A DNA stretch of 64,000 bases from Homarus americanus (lineage: Eukaryota; Arthropoda; Malacostraca; Decapoda; Nephropidae), in the NCBI RefSeq assembly GCF_018991925.1, contig NW_024727893.1:1-64000 (forward strand), in the 5' to 3' direction. Below are positions 20,241 through 33,529 of the stretch, piece after piece. The first letter of the stretch is position 1. Each line of letters starts with the position of its first letter. The position numbers and the translations under genes are program-made. The notes below the pieces were generated by a model, which saw only the letters and a program-made list of their open reading frames with translations, was not told where the DNA came from and did not search any database.

Positions 20241-21398
20241 AAAGTATGCGACTGTGTTCCATATCGAGAGGCTATCAGGAAAGAGGATATGAATTTGGTC
20301 CATATTGTCCGGAGAGGGAAAGGTCATTTTAACATACCGATCGCTTTGATATTTTTCTGATGTCAGGAAAAATACGTAACTAAAAATGGTACAAAACCGT
20401 GAATGCGGCAACACTGGGGTTAAAAATTTCAATGTGGTGGTGCGTAGCGGCCGCGCGACGATTGTCCGCTGGACAAAGATGGCCACAAAAGAAATGTGAA
20501 AAGTGTGCTACTGTCTCCCTCAAACCTACGATCGTTTTCCAAATAATATTCTGAAATCTTGAAGATATAAGGCAAAAAATTAAAGACAGTTACCCAATAA
20601 AATTGTCAACATATTTTGGTCATAATGATAGATCATGAATAATTCAGTTTTGGAGAACTTCCATTGATCTGATGTGATATCAGTTGCGGATTCAGTATGT
20701 TGTCACACATGTGTTAACGAAAGTTTATGGACTTCTGTCGATATATCGAGGAACTGATCAAAGATGCCATTCAAAAGATGAAAACGAACAAAAATAGGGG
20801 ATGCAGATGAAATGTGTCATTGTGTTTTGTTGAATAATATATTAGCTGACGTGTAAAACGGTGACGGGTGGCCACGACCCTCAGGCTGCCTGGCACGGTA
20901 CTCCACCACCGTAGTAACTTCAATCTACAAAACAATACCGAAATACCAGACTGATTTTGAAAATACAATCTGAAAGAAGATATTTTAATGCATTTCTTAA
21001 CGATAACTAAGGCGAGGTGTGGAGGTAGGAAGTCTGTGGTCGAGGGGTATGGTGGCGGGGCTGGGTGGGGCGGGGCAGGGCGAGGTGGGATAGGGCCGGG
21101 AGGATGGGGCGCCCCATCCCTCAAAATACTCTCCCGTAATAAAACCTGACGCTATCAATACCAACAGATGAACAGGAGCAGGCACGAGGGTAGAGGAGGG
21201 TGAGGGGGGACGCGGTGGACAATTTACAACAAGGAACACCCCTACCAGTCTTACCCCGGCCTTACCTGGACGCTGATTACATCACATCATTAGAGCAATA
21301 CTGTTGTGACGCTCCACGCTGATAACATACCAGGCTGGCTGTACCCTCGGAGTGATACTTAATGACTACTTTGTCACATCTCATCTGATTATGATTCT
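20241..21398. other. No gene recognised
   Basis: A minus-strand open frame of 86 codons at 20226-20486 and proline-rich frames near 20771-21239 have no family features. The G-rich stretch at about 21020-21110 accounts for the proline-rich frames. Nothing else stands out. Confidence 0.4.
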
Positions 21399-21477
21399 AT
21401 GTACAGTTGCCAGCAAAAGTCCTACCACAGCCCTGTGTAGCAGGGCTGTGGGAGGACTTTTGCTGGCAACTGTACAT
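21399..21477. mobile_element. Near-perfect 79-bp hairpin, probably a mini Tc1/mariner-type MITE
   Basis: Left arm 21399-21435 (ATGTACAGTTGCCAGCAAAA, then GTCCTACCACAGCCCTG) pairs with right arm 21441-21477 around the loop TGTAG, with one mismatch in 37 positions. The arms begin TACAGTTGCC within TA-flanked ends and share TACAGT...AAAAGT with the element at 15105-15237. It could also give a hairpin RNA if transcribed. Confidence 0.75.
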
Positions 21478-21699
21478 CAGAGGGATAGATACTGCTTTTA
21501 TTGCTTCCTTTAGTACTACATCACACGAGGACCCCACAACTACAACACAACCCGATCAAGTAAGGCGCCGTAGGTTGTTGTTGTTCTTGAGGTTATGGTA
21601 TTATTACTGTTTCAACAACTATTACGGTGTTTTAGTTCGCATCTCTAGGTTAGTACACGGTCTATAAGGTTAACATATACAGTACACCAGTCATTATCG

Positions 21700-22425
21700 A
21701 ACGAAAATGGTAGACATCCTCACCAACACTACACCAACCATCCCTTACCAACACCCCCACAAACTACCCCTCACCAACACCCCCCACAAACCCCTTACCA
21801 ACACCCCCACAAACCACCCCTCACCATCACCCCCACAACCTTCCCTCACCATCACCTCCACAATCTTCCCTCACCAACACCCCTAACAATGACCCCCACA
21901 AACCCACTCACCAACACCCCCCACACACCACCCCTCACCAACATACCGCACTACAACTACGTCAGAAATTATAAGACGCACTACAACTACGTCAGAATAC
22001 ATGAGACGCACTATAACTACGTCAGATGCATGGGGCACACTACAACTACGTCCTAATGCATAAGACACACTACAACTACGTCCTAATGCATGAGACACAC
22101 TACAACTACGTCAGAATACATGAGACACACTACAACTACGTCCTAATGCATGAGAGACACTACAACTACGTCAGAATACATGAGACACACTACAACTACG
22201 TCCTAATGCATGAGACACACTACAACTACGTCAGAATACATGAGACACACTACAACTACGTCCTAATGCATGAGACACACTACAACTACGTCCTAATGCA
22301 TGAGACACACTACAACTACGTCCTAATGCATGAGACACTACAACTACGTGAGAATACATGAGACGCACTACAACTACGCCAGATGCATGAGACACTACAA
22401 CTACGTCAGAATGCATGAGACGCAG
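21700..22425. repeat. CCCCAC-rich tract followed by a 30-bp minisatellite
   Basis: From about 21720 to 21940 there are loose copies of CACCAACACCCCCACAAAC. From about 21945 to 22425 is a 30-bp unit ACACTACAACTACGTCCTAA + TGCATGAGAC. Two variants (TCCTAATGCATGAG and TCAGAATACATGAG) alternate for much of it, giving a 60-bp higher-order unit. Frames across it are artefacts because 30 is a multiple of three. Confidence 0.9.
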
Positions 22426-22429
22426 TAGG

Positions 22430-23557
22430 CTTATATACAGATAACCTGGAGGAGACCCTAATATATCAATACTAATAACAATAATGTTGTCAGATCATAT
22501 TACTGATTTTTTCCGATATGTTGGTAGCCCTGATAGCTGCCTGACGTCATCAATTAGAGTTAAAAAGTAGGCACAATATTTCCGTGTTCATGAGATATCT
22601 TTTAGGTGTACTTGGAAAGGTTCATAATAAACGGTATGTTAACAAAAACTTATAACTTATATATGTTAATGTAAGTTTCTGTCATTTATAGTGGGTTTGG
22701 TTACCAGAATATCACTTAATTATAAAAGTAATATATCGTGTATGTCGTTATTAACTGAAATCATTACTTTAATCTGTATATTTTAACTAATACGCGCCTG
22801 TATACTTGAAATTATTAATAGTTTCGGAGCAATATTATAGTATTGATATGTCAAAAGTAAATAGTTCGTTCCAAAATTCACGCTCGGGTGTGTGACTATG
22901 TTATTACTCAAAGAAAAATTATGTCCACTAGTAATCCTTCAGATACACATAACTGGGTTAAAACATTCATATTTTTCGTAGATAAAGGTTGGCAGATAAC
23001 ATACTGTAATACTAGGAAAGCGTACATTACTGACAAAGTATTCTCATACAGCCATTTATTATCATTCTCGTATATATCCGATAATACTGTGGCAAGATGT
23101 AACAAAAAAAAATAGCGAAATTAAAACCAATTCCTCCCCCCCCTCCCCCTCCTCCACACACAAGTGCATAGGGTCACCTCAGTAACGGACGAAGAAACAC
23201 ACCTCAACCACAAGACCATTTTATTCCCCGACGTTTACGTGCATCCCACTCCTCAGGTGAAGCCATAAGTCCTGACCTGAGTGGGTACCTTGATGTACCG
23301 AACACCTTGACATAACGTATATATCAAACTACGGGAAGTTTCCATATAACATAAGGTATTTTCTTAAGCACACACCTAGATAAACGAAACTGAAGGAAGG
23401 TCAATTATAATACATTTTAACACTAACTCATAACTCTGAGGAGAGGGGCTAAAAATTATAAGCTTTTCGTTCAGTGAAGGTTTTATGTGGAGGGTCGAGG
23501 TGGAGAGATGACAGACCACACAGGTCTGATGTAAAGGCTGTCATGTGTGACGAGGTC
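22430..23557. other. AT-rich DNA, no gene recognised
   Basis: The only open frames are short and unlike any known family. A poly-C stretch lies near 23130-23150. No inverted repeats of note were found. Confidence 0.4.
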
Positions 23558-24879
<1,322 letters not shown>

Positions 24880-24889
24880 GTACTAGTCG

Positions 24890-25140
24890 GAAATGTCCCC
24901 AACTGTACATAAAAAAATGAGATACTTTGGTTATATAATTAGGGACGAGGGGATAATAACAGAAATATTAATGGGCAAAGTTGAGGGTAAAAGGGCCAGG
25001 GGAAGGCAACGACTGGGGTGGATGATGAAATTAAAACCTTGGGGGATTGTTAAAAACAGTCCGAGAAAGTTTAGAGTGGAGGACTGTGGTCGCCAACCCT
25101 CATATATATGGGGACGGTACTCTTGATTGACTGAGGTTAG
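24890..25140 (+). pseudogene. 3' remnant of a LINE reverse transcriptase protein
   Basis: The frame 24893-25126 reads MRYFGYIIRDEG, then EILMGKVEGKRARGRQRLGWM. This RYFGHI...GKR.RGR.R..WM pattern is the usual C-terminal end of RTE- and related LINE polymerases in animals. The frame starts abruptly with no reverse transcriptase core upstream, so the copy is strongly 5' truncated, which is common for LINEs. Confidence 0.6.
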
Positions 25141-25159
25141 GTTCTTGATCATTTTTTTT

Positions 25160-27304
25160 TATTTGGTAAAAATTTATTTCCTCCGCCATTTTTGGGATGT
25201 TCTTAATTAAACTGAAGAAGTTTTCTTCTATTGGAATGTTTCCTAACTTGGCTCCTTAACCCGGGCACCCGTTCTTAAAAATTACTCTTAACATTTCTGT
25301 GATAATTAAATTAGGTTAGGTTTAATTTCGTCAGCGTTTTGCGTGTTTTACCTCACGATTTCCCTTTACCTCAAAGCCCTGCCCACTCTGCGATAAAAAT
25401 AAAATTTTCAAGTGAAAATCGAAAAATATAAATTTCCGACGAAAATCCAATAAAGTGACCATTTTCGAATCTTTACCAAGTAAGGTTAGGTTAGGTTCGG
25501 TTATATTAGGTAATGTTAGATTAGGTAGGTTTAGTTGGTTGGTTTAGTTTGTTTTAATGTAAGTGTATGATACTGCAGGTACCATGGTGCTAAAGACTGC
25601 GATAATGGTCTTAACAATTATTAAAATGAATTATTCATGACATATTTCTGACAACAATGTAGGTTCTGGTCTAACCATGACTAAACTGATAATGACGATA
25701 AGCAAAACCACCCAACCAAATTCAACTTAACAATATCTCAAGATCTTTAGGTTTAGTTTAATTGGTTCGTTTTGTCTGCTGTCATTAAGGCCGCGCCCAA
25801 AAAAAAACACATCGTTGCCAAAAATATGCACTAATGACTGTTTGCACTTACGGTATGACTAAGTGGTACAGGTGCTGGTGGTGGGTGGTCAGGTCCTCAG
25901 TGACTCGAGAGACTTGTCATTCATGTTTTTTACTTCTCTTAAAGTGGGTTTGTGCCTATAATCCCCTTGCCAGGTTAGTGTCCTCGTCAGTCAGTTCGAA
26001 GGCAGGGAAAAATTACTTCTCTTGTGAATGTGGATCACGTAAGCCTGGCGAGTTGTTAAGGTCAGTATGGATACAACATAGTGAGAGTTAAGCTTTTTGT
26101 AGGTATACAAGGTAATGTGACCAATACTACACTCGACCACCTTTACTTCCCCAACAGCAAAGTTAGGAAAACACATCCACAACTGGGTGAACTAACTCTG
26201 CTGTATGTGATTCTTACACTTCACAAGGCTTATTATCTAAGTCCTGGGTGTCCATGACATCAAACCCTGGAACAATTTTACTATTTCAAGGATACTTGAT
26301 TTCTACAGTTGAATCAGTGAACCTCTAACTCATTTACCACTGAAGGCCGTAGTTTGCACCACAACACTATTACCTGTAGCTTGTGTAACGTCTGGCTAGG
26401 ATTCGGGGTTCAGTGATGGTGTGATAAATATTGTAATTTATCCAGAAGCCTCGTGCAGCGTCGAGATCACCACCTTCACCAGCATTTAACATGCCATTAA
26501 GAAGCTTTGGCGTGTTAAGCTTCTTCAAATGTGCAATGATCCCTTGATTCATTGACTATAACATACCAGGGGCGTTAGGAGGTAGACACTGCGGGCTGAT
26601 GTCATGGTCAGGTGAACTTTCTCTTACAGACTTGGTGCATTATCTTCCCTTAAAGAGCACCGCTTTGTCGGCAGTTTTTTATATACATCTTGTTATTTGG
26701 AATGCAACTGTTTCTGAACCGCTGATAGAAAACATTCCATTTATTTTGTACTGTTCATTTCTAATTAAAAGGACGAATGATTACTTCGCTCTACCCAAAC
26801 AACCGAATCAGAGCCCAGACGACCATCCTTTTCCTAAGTTTTTCAACCATTTTTAGTCTAAACTCTACTGTATATCACAGCACTGTCGCCTCTTCTTGGC
26901 GTTCTCATAAAAACTTTAATCCTTTTTAGTCACACGCTAAGGCACTGTTGTTCATGTTAACTTACACTTTAAATCCTTTTCCCAGTTGACAACAACACGT
27001 CCACCGGCAGCCATTTAAACTCGGCTTAAAAAGATCCCACTTTTCTAATATTAACGAACCGATATATAAGATAGTACTACGTAACAATATATAAATTCGT
27101 TAATTAATTTATAATAGCAGATATCACAACCGATTTACGCTTTTATCTATTATTTAATCAATACTAAATTAAAACAAAATGAAAGTTATTAATATGATGG
27201 CGGCTGGTCGGTAGTCAGTGGGCGGGGCTGAACACTCAAACTGAGTGGTGTAGGAAAAAACGAAATTTTTAGTAATTCTTTGGTGGCTTAACAATAGTCG
27301 ATGT
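25160..27304. other. Mostly unremarkable DNA with TTAGG-like patches
   Basis: GGTTAGGTTAGGTTCGGTT at about 25483-25501 is a short telomere-like patch, with looser ones to 25545. At about 27194-27227 GATGGCGGCTGG and GGGCGGGGC resemble YY1- and Sp1-type promoter sites, but no exon could be tied to them. No gene is supported. Confidence 0.4.
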
Positions 27305-27312
27305 ACTAGGGC

Positions 27313-27541
<229 letters not shown>

Positions 27542-27629
27542 ATCGACAAATCATTTTTCTTTTTCGTTTGCTGTATTTTTTCATTAGTTTTAAGTTTTAA
27601 ATTTTTTATATTATTCTATTATAAATTAC

Positions 27630-27670
27630 GTTACGTTACGTTACATTACGTAACGTTACGTTGCATTATG
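27630..27670. repeat. GTTAC pentanucleotide tract
   Basis: ACGTTACGTTACGTTACATTACGTAACG contains several GTTAC units and a small palindrome. A TTAGG variant origin is possible. Confidence 0.6.
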
Positions 27671-27741
27671 TTAGGTTTGGTAACAGTACATAGATTAATA
27701 GTTAAATCTAATCCCATACAGCTTGCATTTTGTTAACTTGA

Positions 27742-27925
27742 CTGTATGGGATCAACGAAGATTAGTCCAGCTATTTCACCTTAAGATTAACCACCCTAAT
27801 TATAATCTAACCTAACCTAACCTAATCTAATCTAAACTAACCCAACCCAACTTAATCTCCCCAAAAAAGTGTTAGAGGTTAATCTTAGGGTAAAATAAAG
27901 TGCAGGGACTAATCTTCAGGTGAGC
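27742..27925. repeat. Inverted repeat around a CCTAA tract
   Basis: The left arm (GAAGATTAGTCCAGCTATTT + CACCTTAAGATTAACCACC, about 27759-27797) is answered by an inverted arm (GGTTAATCTTAGGGTAAAAT...GGACTAATCTTC, about 27877-27918). Between them are CCTAACCTAACCTAA units at about 27806-27825. The arm motif is the one at 16600-16695. It looks like a small foldback element of a dispersed family. Confidence 0.6.
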
Positions 27926-27936
27926 CGTACGTGTTC

Positions 27937-28007
27937 GTATCTGTGGTGTAATGGTCAAGCAAGCTCGCCTCGCAAGCGAGCGGACCTGGGTTCGATCCCC
28001 CGGCATG
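27937..28007 (+). tRNA. tRNA-like sequence, probably the head of a SINE
   Basis: TGGTGTAATGG (27944-27954) fits the A box and GGTTCGATCCC (27989-27999) the B box of RNA polymerase III. The anticodon arm GCTCGC-CTCGCAA-GCGAGC is perfect and would present CGC (Ala). The 5' GTATCTG and the 3' end do not form a good acceptor stem, and unrelated tail sequence follows to about 28100. It is therefore more likely a tRNA-derived SINE or pseudogene than a working tRNA gene. Confidence 0.55.
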
Positions 28008-28169
28008 GTTAAACTATGGGCAAGGTTCTTTAAGCATTTGCCTCTGTCTACCCCAGTTTCTGAACTAATCTTCCTCGGTACTCCCTGATTCCTCTCTCTT
28101 ACCAACACGTTCTTCGTTTTCTTCTATTTTCTTCTTCTTTTCTACTTATTTTCTTCTTTGTCTGTTCTT

Positions 28170-28515
28170 ATTACAATTTATTCCTCCTCCTACACCACCA
28201 CCTTCTTTCCCATTTCCTTCTTCACCTCCTCCTCCTTCTCCACTTCCGCCACCCTGGATCAGACACCACCACACTTGACACAACATCAGCACCACCACCA
28301 CCACACCTAACAATACCACCACCACCACAATTAACACATCACCATACCTAACATACTACAAACAATACTACCAACACCACACACTACACCACTACCACAC
28401 CATCACCACACCTAACACATCACACCTAACACACCACACCACCACCACACCTAACACACCACACCACCACCACACCTAACAACACCACCACCACAACTAA
28501 GACAAACCTGCAGAC
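28170..28515. repeat. CCA/CACCA-rich low-complexity DNA
   Basis: Pyrimidine-rich TTCTTC/CCTCCT passes into repeated CACCACCACACCTAACA units, the latter spaced about 26-30 bp near 28405-28490. Non-coding. Confidence 0.8.
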
Positions 28516-29274
28516 CAACGCCTCAGCCATACCTGTGGTTTAACCGACACTTGAAGTCTGCTCGAGTTGACAACAGAAATATGGCGACAACAACATAACA
28601 CTGACAGGAAGACTTTCTTAACCGAGCGACTAGACAAACAAGGTACCTACGTGGTAAACAAGATCCGAATATATACACTGAACATTAAAACAAACAAGGT
28701 AAACAGTATTAGTCAAAGCAAGAGAAACTAGTAAGAAATAAACAACATATGCAAACAATTTCGACAAAATATTATAACATAGCACAAGAAACAAGTTAAA
28801 CAAAGTACAAAATAAATTACTAGATAAAAATAGTAATAATAAAACAAGGTGTAAGGCAAACAAGACACACGTTAACAGGAAAATAAAACCACATATACAA
28901 GACAGGATGTAAACAAAAAGCGCATCAAACAGAGCAGGAGATCAAATGTGAACTATACAGGATATTAAGCAATAACTGAAAATGGAAATAAAGTAAACAA
29001 GACAAAAGACAAATTACGAGTTAAACAAGAAACTCGTCAAACAAAGGCCGGGACAAACAAAAAAACTACTGAAACAATACCTGAGATAAATAAGACACGA
29101 AGTAAAATATGGCTGGGACAACCAAAACCCGAGTGAGGCCGTGGAGGCGGGCCGGGGAGGTAGGTGGTGGTGGTTCAGGTGTTATTAAGGTGCGACGTTA
29201 ATTGTCCCGTGAAGGATGTACGATGAATTACGATTACAGTACCACATCCTCCCCCACGGCGGCCTCCACCGTCA
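28516..29274. repeat. A-rich degenerate AAACAAG repeats
   Basis: Phrases AAACAAGG, AAACAAGA and AGTTAAACAAG recur irregularly from about 28635 to 29120. Divergence is high. No gene seen. Confidence 0.55.
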
Positions 29275-31930
29275 CCCTGCAGTCCACCATGCACCTGCTG
29301 CTGCTGCACCTACAGGATCACCTCCCCCATAGTCCACCATCACCACCTGCTGCCACTGCACCTACAGGATCACCTCCCCCACAGTCCACTACCACCACCT
29401 GCTGCCACTACACCTACAGGATCAACTCTCCCACAGTCCACTACCACCACCTGCTGCTGCTGCTATTGTTGCTGCTGCTGCTGCACCTCACCTCCCCCAC
29501 AGTCCACTACCACCACCTGCTGCCACACCTACAGGATCACCTCCCCCACAGTCCACTACCACCACCTGCTGCCACTGCACCTACAGGATCAACTCCCCCA
29601 CAGTCCACCAACACCTGCTGCTGCTGCACCTACAGGATCAACTCCCCCACAGTCCACCACCACCACCTGCTGTTGCTGCTGCACCTACAGAATCAACTGC
29701 CCCACAGTCCACCACCACCACCTGCTGCTGCTGCTTATGTTGTTGTTCTTGCTGCTGCTGCTGCAGCTGGTGCACCTACAGGATCAACTCCACCACAGTC
29801 CACCACCACCTGCTGCTGCTGCACCTACAGGATCAACTCTCCCACAGTCCACTACCACCACCTGCTGCTGCTGCAGCTGCTGCACCTACAGGATCAACTC
29901 CTGCACAGTCCACCATCACCACCTGCTGCTGCTGCTGCTGGTGTTGTTGTTGCTGCTGCTGCTGCAGCTGGTGCACCTACAGGATCAACTCCACCACAGT
30001 CCACCACCACCTACTGCTGCTGCACCTACAGGATCAACTCTCCCACAGTCCACTACCACCACCTGCTGCTGCTGTTGCTGCAGCTGCTGCACCTACAGGA
30101 TCAACTCCCCCCACAGTCCACTACCACCACCTGCTGCTGCTGTTGCTGCAGCTGCTGCACCTACAGGATCAACTCCCCCCCACAGTCCACTACCACCACC
30201 TGCTGCTGCTGTTGCTGCAGCTGCTGCACCTACAGGATCAACTCCTGCACAGTCAACCATCACCACCTGCTGCTGCTGCTGCTGCACCTACAGGATCAAC
30301 TCTCCCACAGTCCACCACGACCACCTGCTGCTGCTGCTGCTGCTGTTGCACCTGCAGGATCAACTCCTGCACAGTCAACCATCACCACCTGCTGCTGCTG
30401 CTGCTGCACCTACAGGATCAACTCTCCCACAGTCAACCACCACCACCTGCTGCTGCACCTACAGGATCAACTCCCCAAAGTCCACCACCACCACCTGCTG
30501 CTGCTGCTGCTGCACCTACAGGATCAACTCCCCCAAAGTCCACCACCACCACCTGCAGCTGCAGCTGCTGCACCTACAGGATCAACTCCTGCACAGTCCA
30601 CCACCACCACCACCTGCTGCTGCTGCAAATGCTGCAGGATCAGCTCCCCACAAGCCACCACCCACACATAACGCTTAACGCTTGCTTGCGCCACGGGGAT
30701 CAACTCCCCACAGTCCACCACCACCACCTGCTGCTTAACAGCGCTTGCACCATACAGGATCAACTCCCCACGGGCCACCACCACCACCACCACCGCCGCT
30801 TACCCAGCATACAGGATCAACTCCCCACAGGCCACACCACCACCACTTGCTGCTGCACCTACAGGATCAACTCCCCCACAGGCCACCACCACCACCTGCT
30901 GCTGCTGCTCCACCTAGAGGATCAACTCCCCCACAGGCCGCCACCACAACCACCTGCTGCTGCTGCTGCACCTACAGGATCAATTCTCCCACAGTCCACT
31001 ATCACCACCTGCTGCTGTTGCTGCTGCCGCTGCTGCTGCTGTTGCTGCTGCTGCTGCACCAACAGTATCAACTCCCCCACAGTCCACCACCACCACTTGC
31101 TACTGTTGCCACTGCACCAACAGGATCACCTCCCTCACAGGCCACCACCACCACCTGCTGTTGCTGCTGCTGCACCTACAGGATCAATTCCCCTACAGGC
31201 CACCACCACCTGCTGCTGCTGCTGCTCCTACAGGATCAACTCCCCCACAGTCCACCACCATCACCTGCTCCTGCTGCACCTATAGGATCACCTCCCCCAT
31301 AGTCCACTGCCACCACCTGCTGCACCTACAGAATTAACTCCCCCATAGTCCACTACCACCACCTGCTGCTGCTGCTGCACCTACAGGATCAACTCCCCCA
31401 CAGGCCACCACTACCACCTGCTGCTGCTGCTGCAGCTACAGGATCAATTCCCCCACAGGCCACCACCACCACTTGCTGCTGCCTACTACAGGATCAACTC
31501 CCCCACAGGCCGCCACCACAACCACCTGCTGCTGCTGTTGCACCTACAGGATCAATCTCCCACAGTCCACTATCACCACCTGCTGCTGTTGCTGCACCTA
31601 CAGGATCAACTCCCCCACAGTCCACCACCACCACCTGCTGCTGCTGCCCTACAGGATCAACTCCCCCACAGTCCACCACCACCACCTGCTGCTGCTGCTG
31701 CACCTACAGGATCAACTCCCCCACAGTCCACCACCACTACCTGCTGCTGACACCTACAGGATCAACTCCCCCACAGTCCACCACCACCACCTGCTGCACC
31801 TATAGGATCAACTCCCCCACAGTCCACCACCACCTGCTGCTGCTGCACCTACAGGATCAACTCCCCCACAGTCCACCACCACCACCTGATACTGCTGCTG
31901 CACCTACAGGATCAACTCCCCCACAGGCAG
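29275..31930. repeat. 2.65-kb GC-rich minisatellite with CTG runs, open in several frames
   Basis: About 50 units built from CTGCTGCTGCTGCACCTACA + GGATCAACTCCCCCACAGTC + CACCACCACC. Unit length is usually 45-54 bp and almost always a multiple of three, and differs mostly in the number of CTG triplets. As a result three plus-strand frames stay open for 313-489 codons. The frames read Leu-rich, Pro/Ala-rich and Cys/Thr-rich peptides of low complexity. This is best explained as a minisatellite with triplet slippage, not three genes. Confidence 0.9.
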
Positions 31931-32396
31931 TTGGGATGATAATAGACAGGACGGACAGACTTGAGACAGATTAGAAGGCATTTATAAACAAGTATAACAC
32001 CAAATTGACCATAGCTGCGTCAGTGAGGGTAGCTGGTCTTACATCCACCAGCGTAAATAATAAGATGCGTTAAAAAGTAACACCCTCGCGCGGAAAGAAC
32101 ATCGATGGTCGGTCAGTTGTGTGAGATGGGCCTAAAACTGACTAACGCACATGACGACTATGATGACTTAACACAAGTGATGGCTTAAGCGGATGGTGAC
32201 TAATCTAACCAGAATCAAGGTCACTTCTGTTCATAATATAATTTATCTCGGAATGATCATCGGTGATTCATAATAATTTATTTTTTATGATTTTACCCTC
32301 TCCTTATGGCGAATATTTCTTTAACTAATTATTCTAACTTTTATTCTATTCCTTCCTATAGTATACTAGATACTTACAGTACCTAATAACCAGGAC

Positions 32397-32895
32397 CATG
32401 ATTATAACAACCACGAACCATGATTATAACAACCACGACCATAATTATAACAACCACGAATATGATTATAACAACGACCATGATTATAACAACCACGACC
32501 ATGATTATAACAACCACGACTATGATTATAACAACCACGACTATGATTATAACAAGCACGACCATGAATATAACCACGACCATTATTATAACAATCACGA
32601 CCATGATTATAACAACCACGACCATGATTATAACAACCACGACTATGATTATAACAACCACGACCATGATTATAACAATCACGACCATGATTATACCAAC
32701 CACGACCATGATTATAACAACCAAGAATATAATTATAACAAGCACAACCATGAATATAACAACCACGACCATGATTATAACATCCACGACTATGATCATA
32801 ACCACGACTATGATTATAACAACCACGACCATGATTGTAACAACCAAGACCATGATTATAACAACCACGACCATAATTATAACAACCACGACCAT
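32397..32895. repeat. 21-bp minisatellite CATGATTATAACAACCACGAC
   Basis: About 24 units of ATGATTATAACAACCACGAC with variants. The length is a multiple of three, so long frames appear on both strands (His-Asp-Tyr-Asn-Asn; Val-Ile-Ile-Met). These are artefacts. Confidence 0.95.
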
Positions 32896-32908
32896 CTGGA
32901 AAACGATG

Positions 32909-33335
32909 TCGCTGTACGCTAGCCAAGCACGAGCGTTCGAACTTTCACGCCTCTGTAAACTGTACCACCGGACTTGCCACCGGGCACGAAGGGCCCACAA
33001 TCACTTGTCTAAGATACTATAGGACTAGCCGTGTGTACAGTATATGTTCTGGGTAGCCGAAACGGCACAATATTTTTTCATCAAACTTGGTGGAAAAATC
33101 GCAAAAAATTCGTAGAATAGAACAAACCTGGTCCCATGTCAATGATTTCTTTAGGAAGGCATTAATTAACAATTTTATTTACAATGGAAAACGATGCAAG
33201 TCTACGGACTTGGCGCACCCGAATTAACCATGCAAGTCTACAGACTTGCCGCACCCTCATTCACTGTACGCTAGCCAAGCACAAGCGTTCAAACTTTCAC
33301 CGGGCACGAAGGGCCCGATATCACTTGTCCTCCTC
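32909..33335. repeat. Duplicated 70- to 100-bp unit (CTGTACGCTAGCCAAGCAC...)
   Basis: A unit starting TGTACGCTAGCCAAGCAC, then AGCGTTC.AACTTTCAC and CCGGGCACGAAGGGCCC, then ATCACTTGTC, occurs at about 32911-33009 and again at about 33264-33331. The first copy has about 30 extra bases in its middle. Non-coding, dispersed repeat. Confidence 0.75.
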
Positions 33336-33397
33336 TGTTTTCTGACACGTACAGTATACTGGATTGGACTGGACCAGCAACTTGTATACACACACAC

Positions 33398-33529
<132 letters not shown>

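Noticed and set aside
20226..20486. 86-codon minus-strand frame as a gene
   Set aside because: No motif, no neighbours that support it; lies just beyond the truncated CR1-like LINE.
29202..31805. Several long plus-strand frames (up to 489 codons)
   Set aside because: All lie in a minisatellite whose unit is a multiple of three; peptides are low complexity and differ per frame with no family features.
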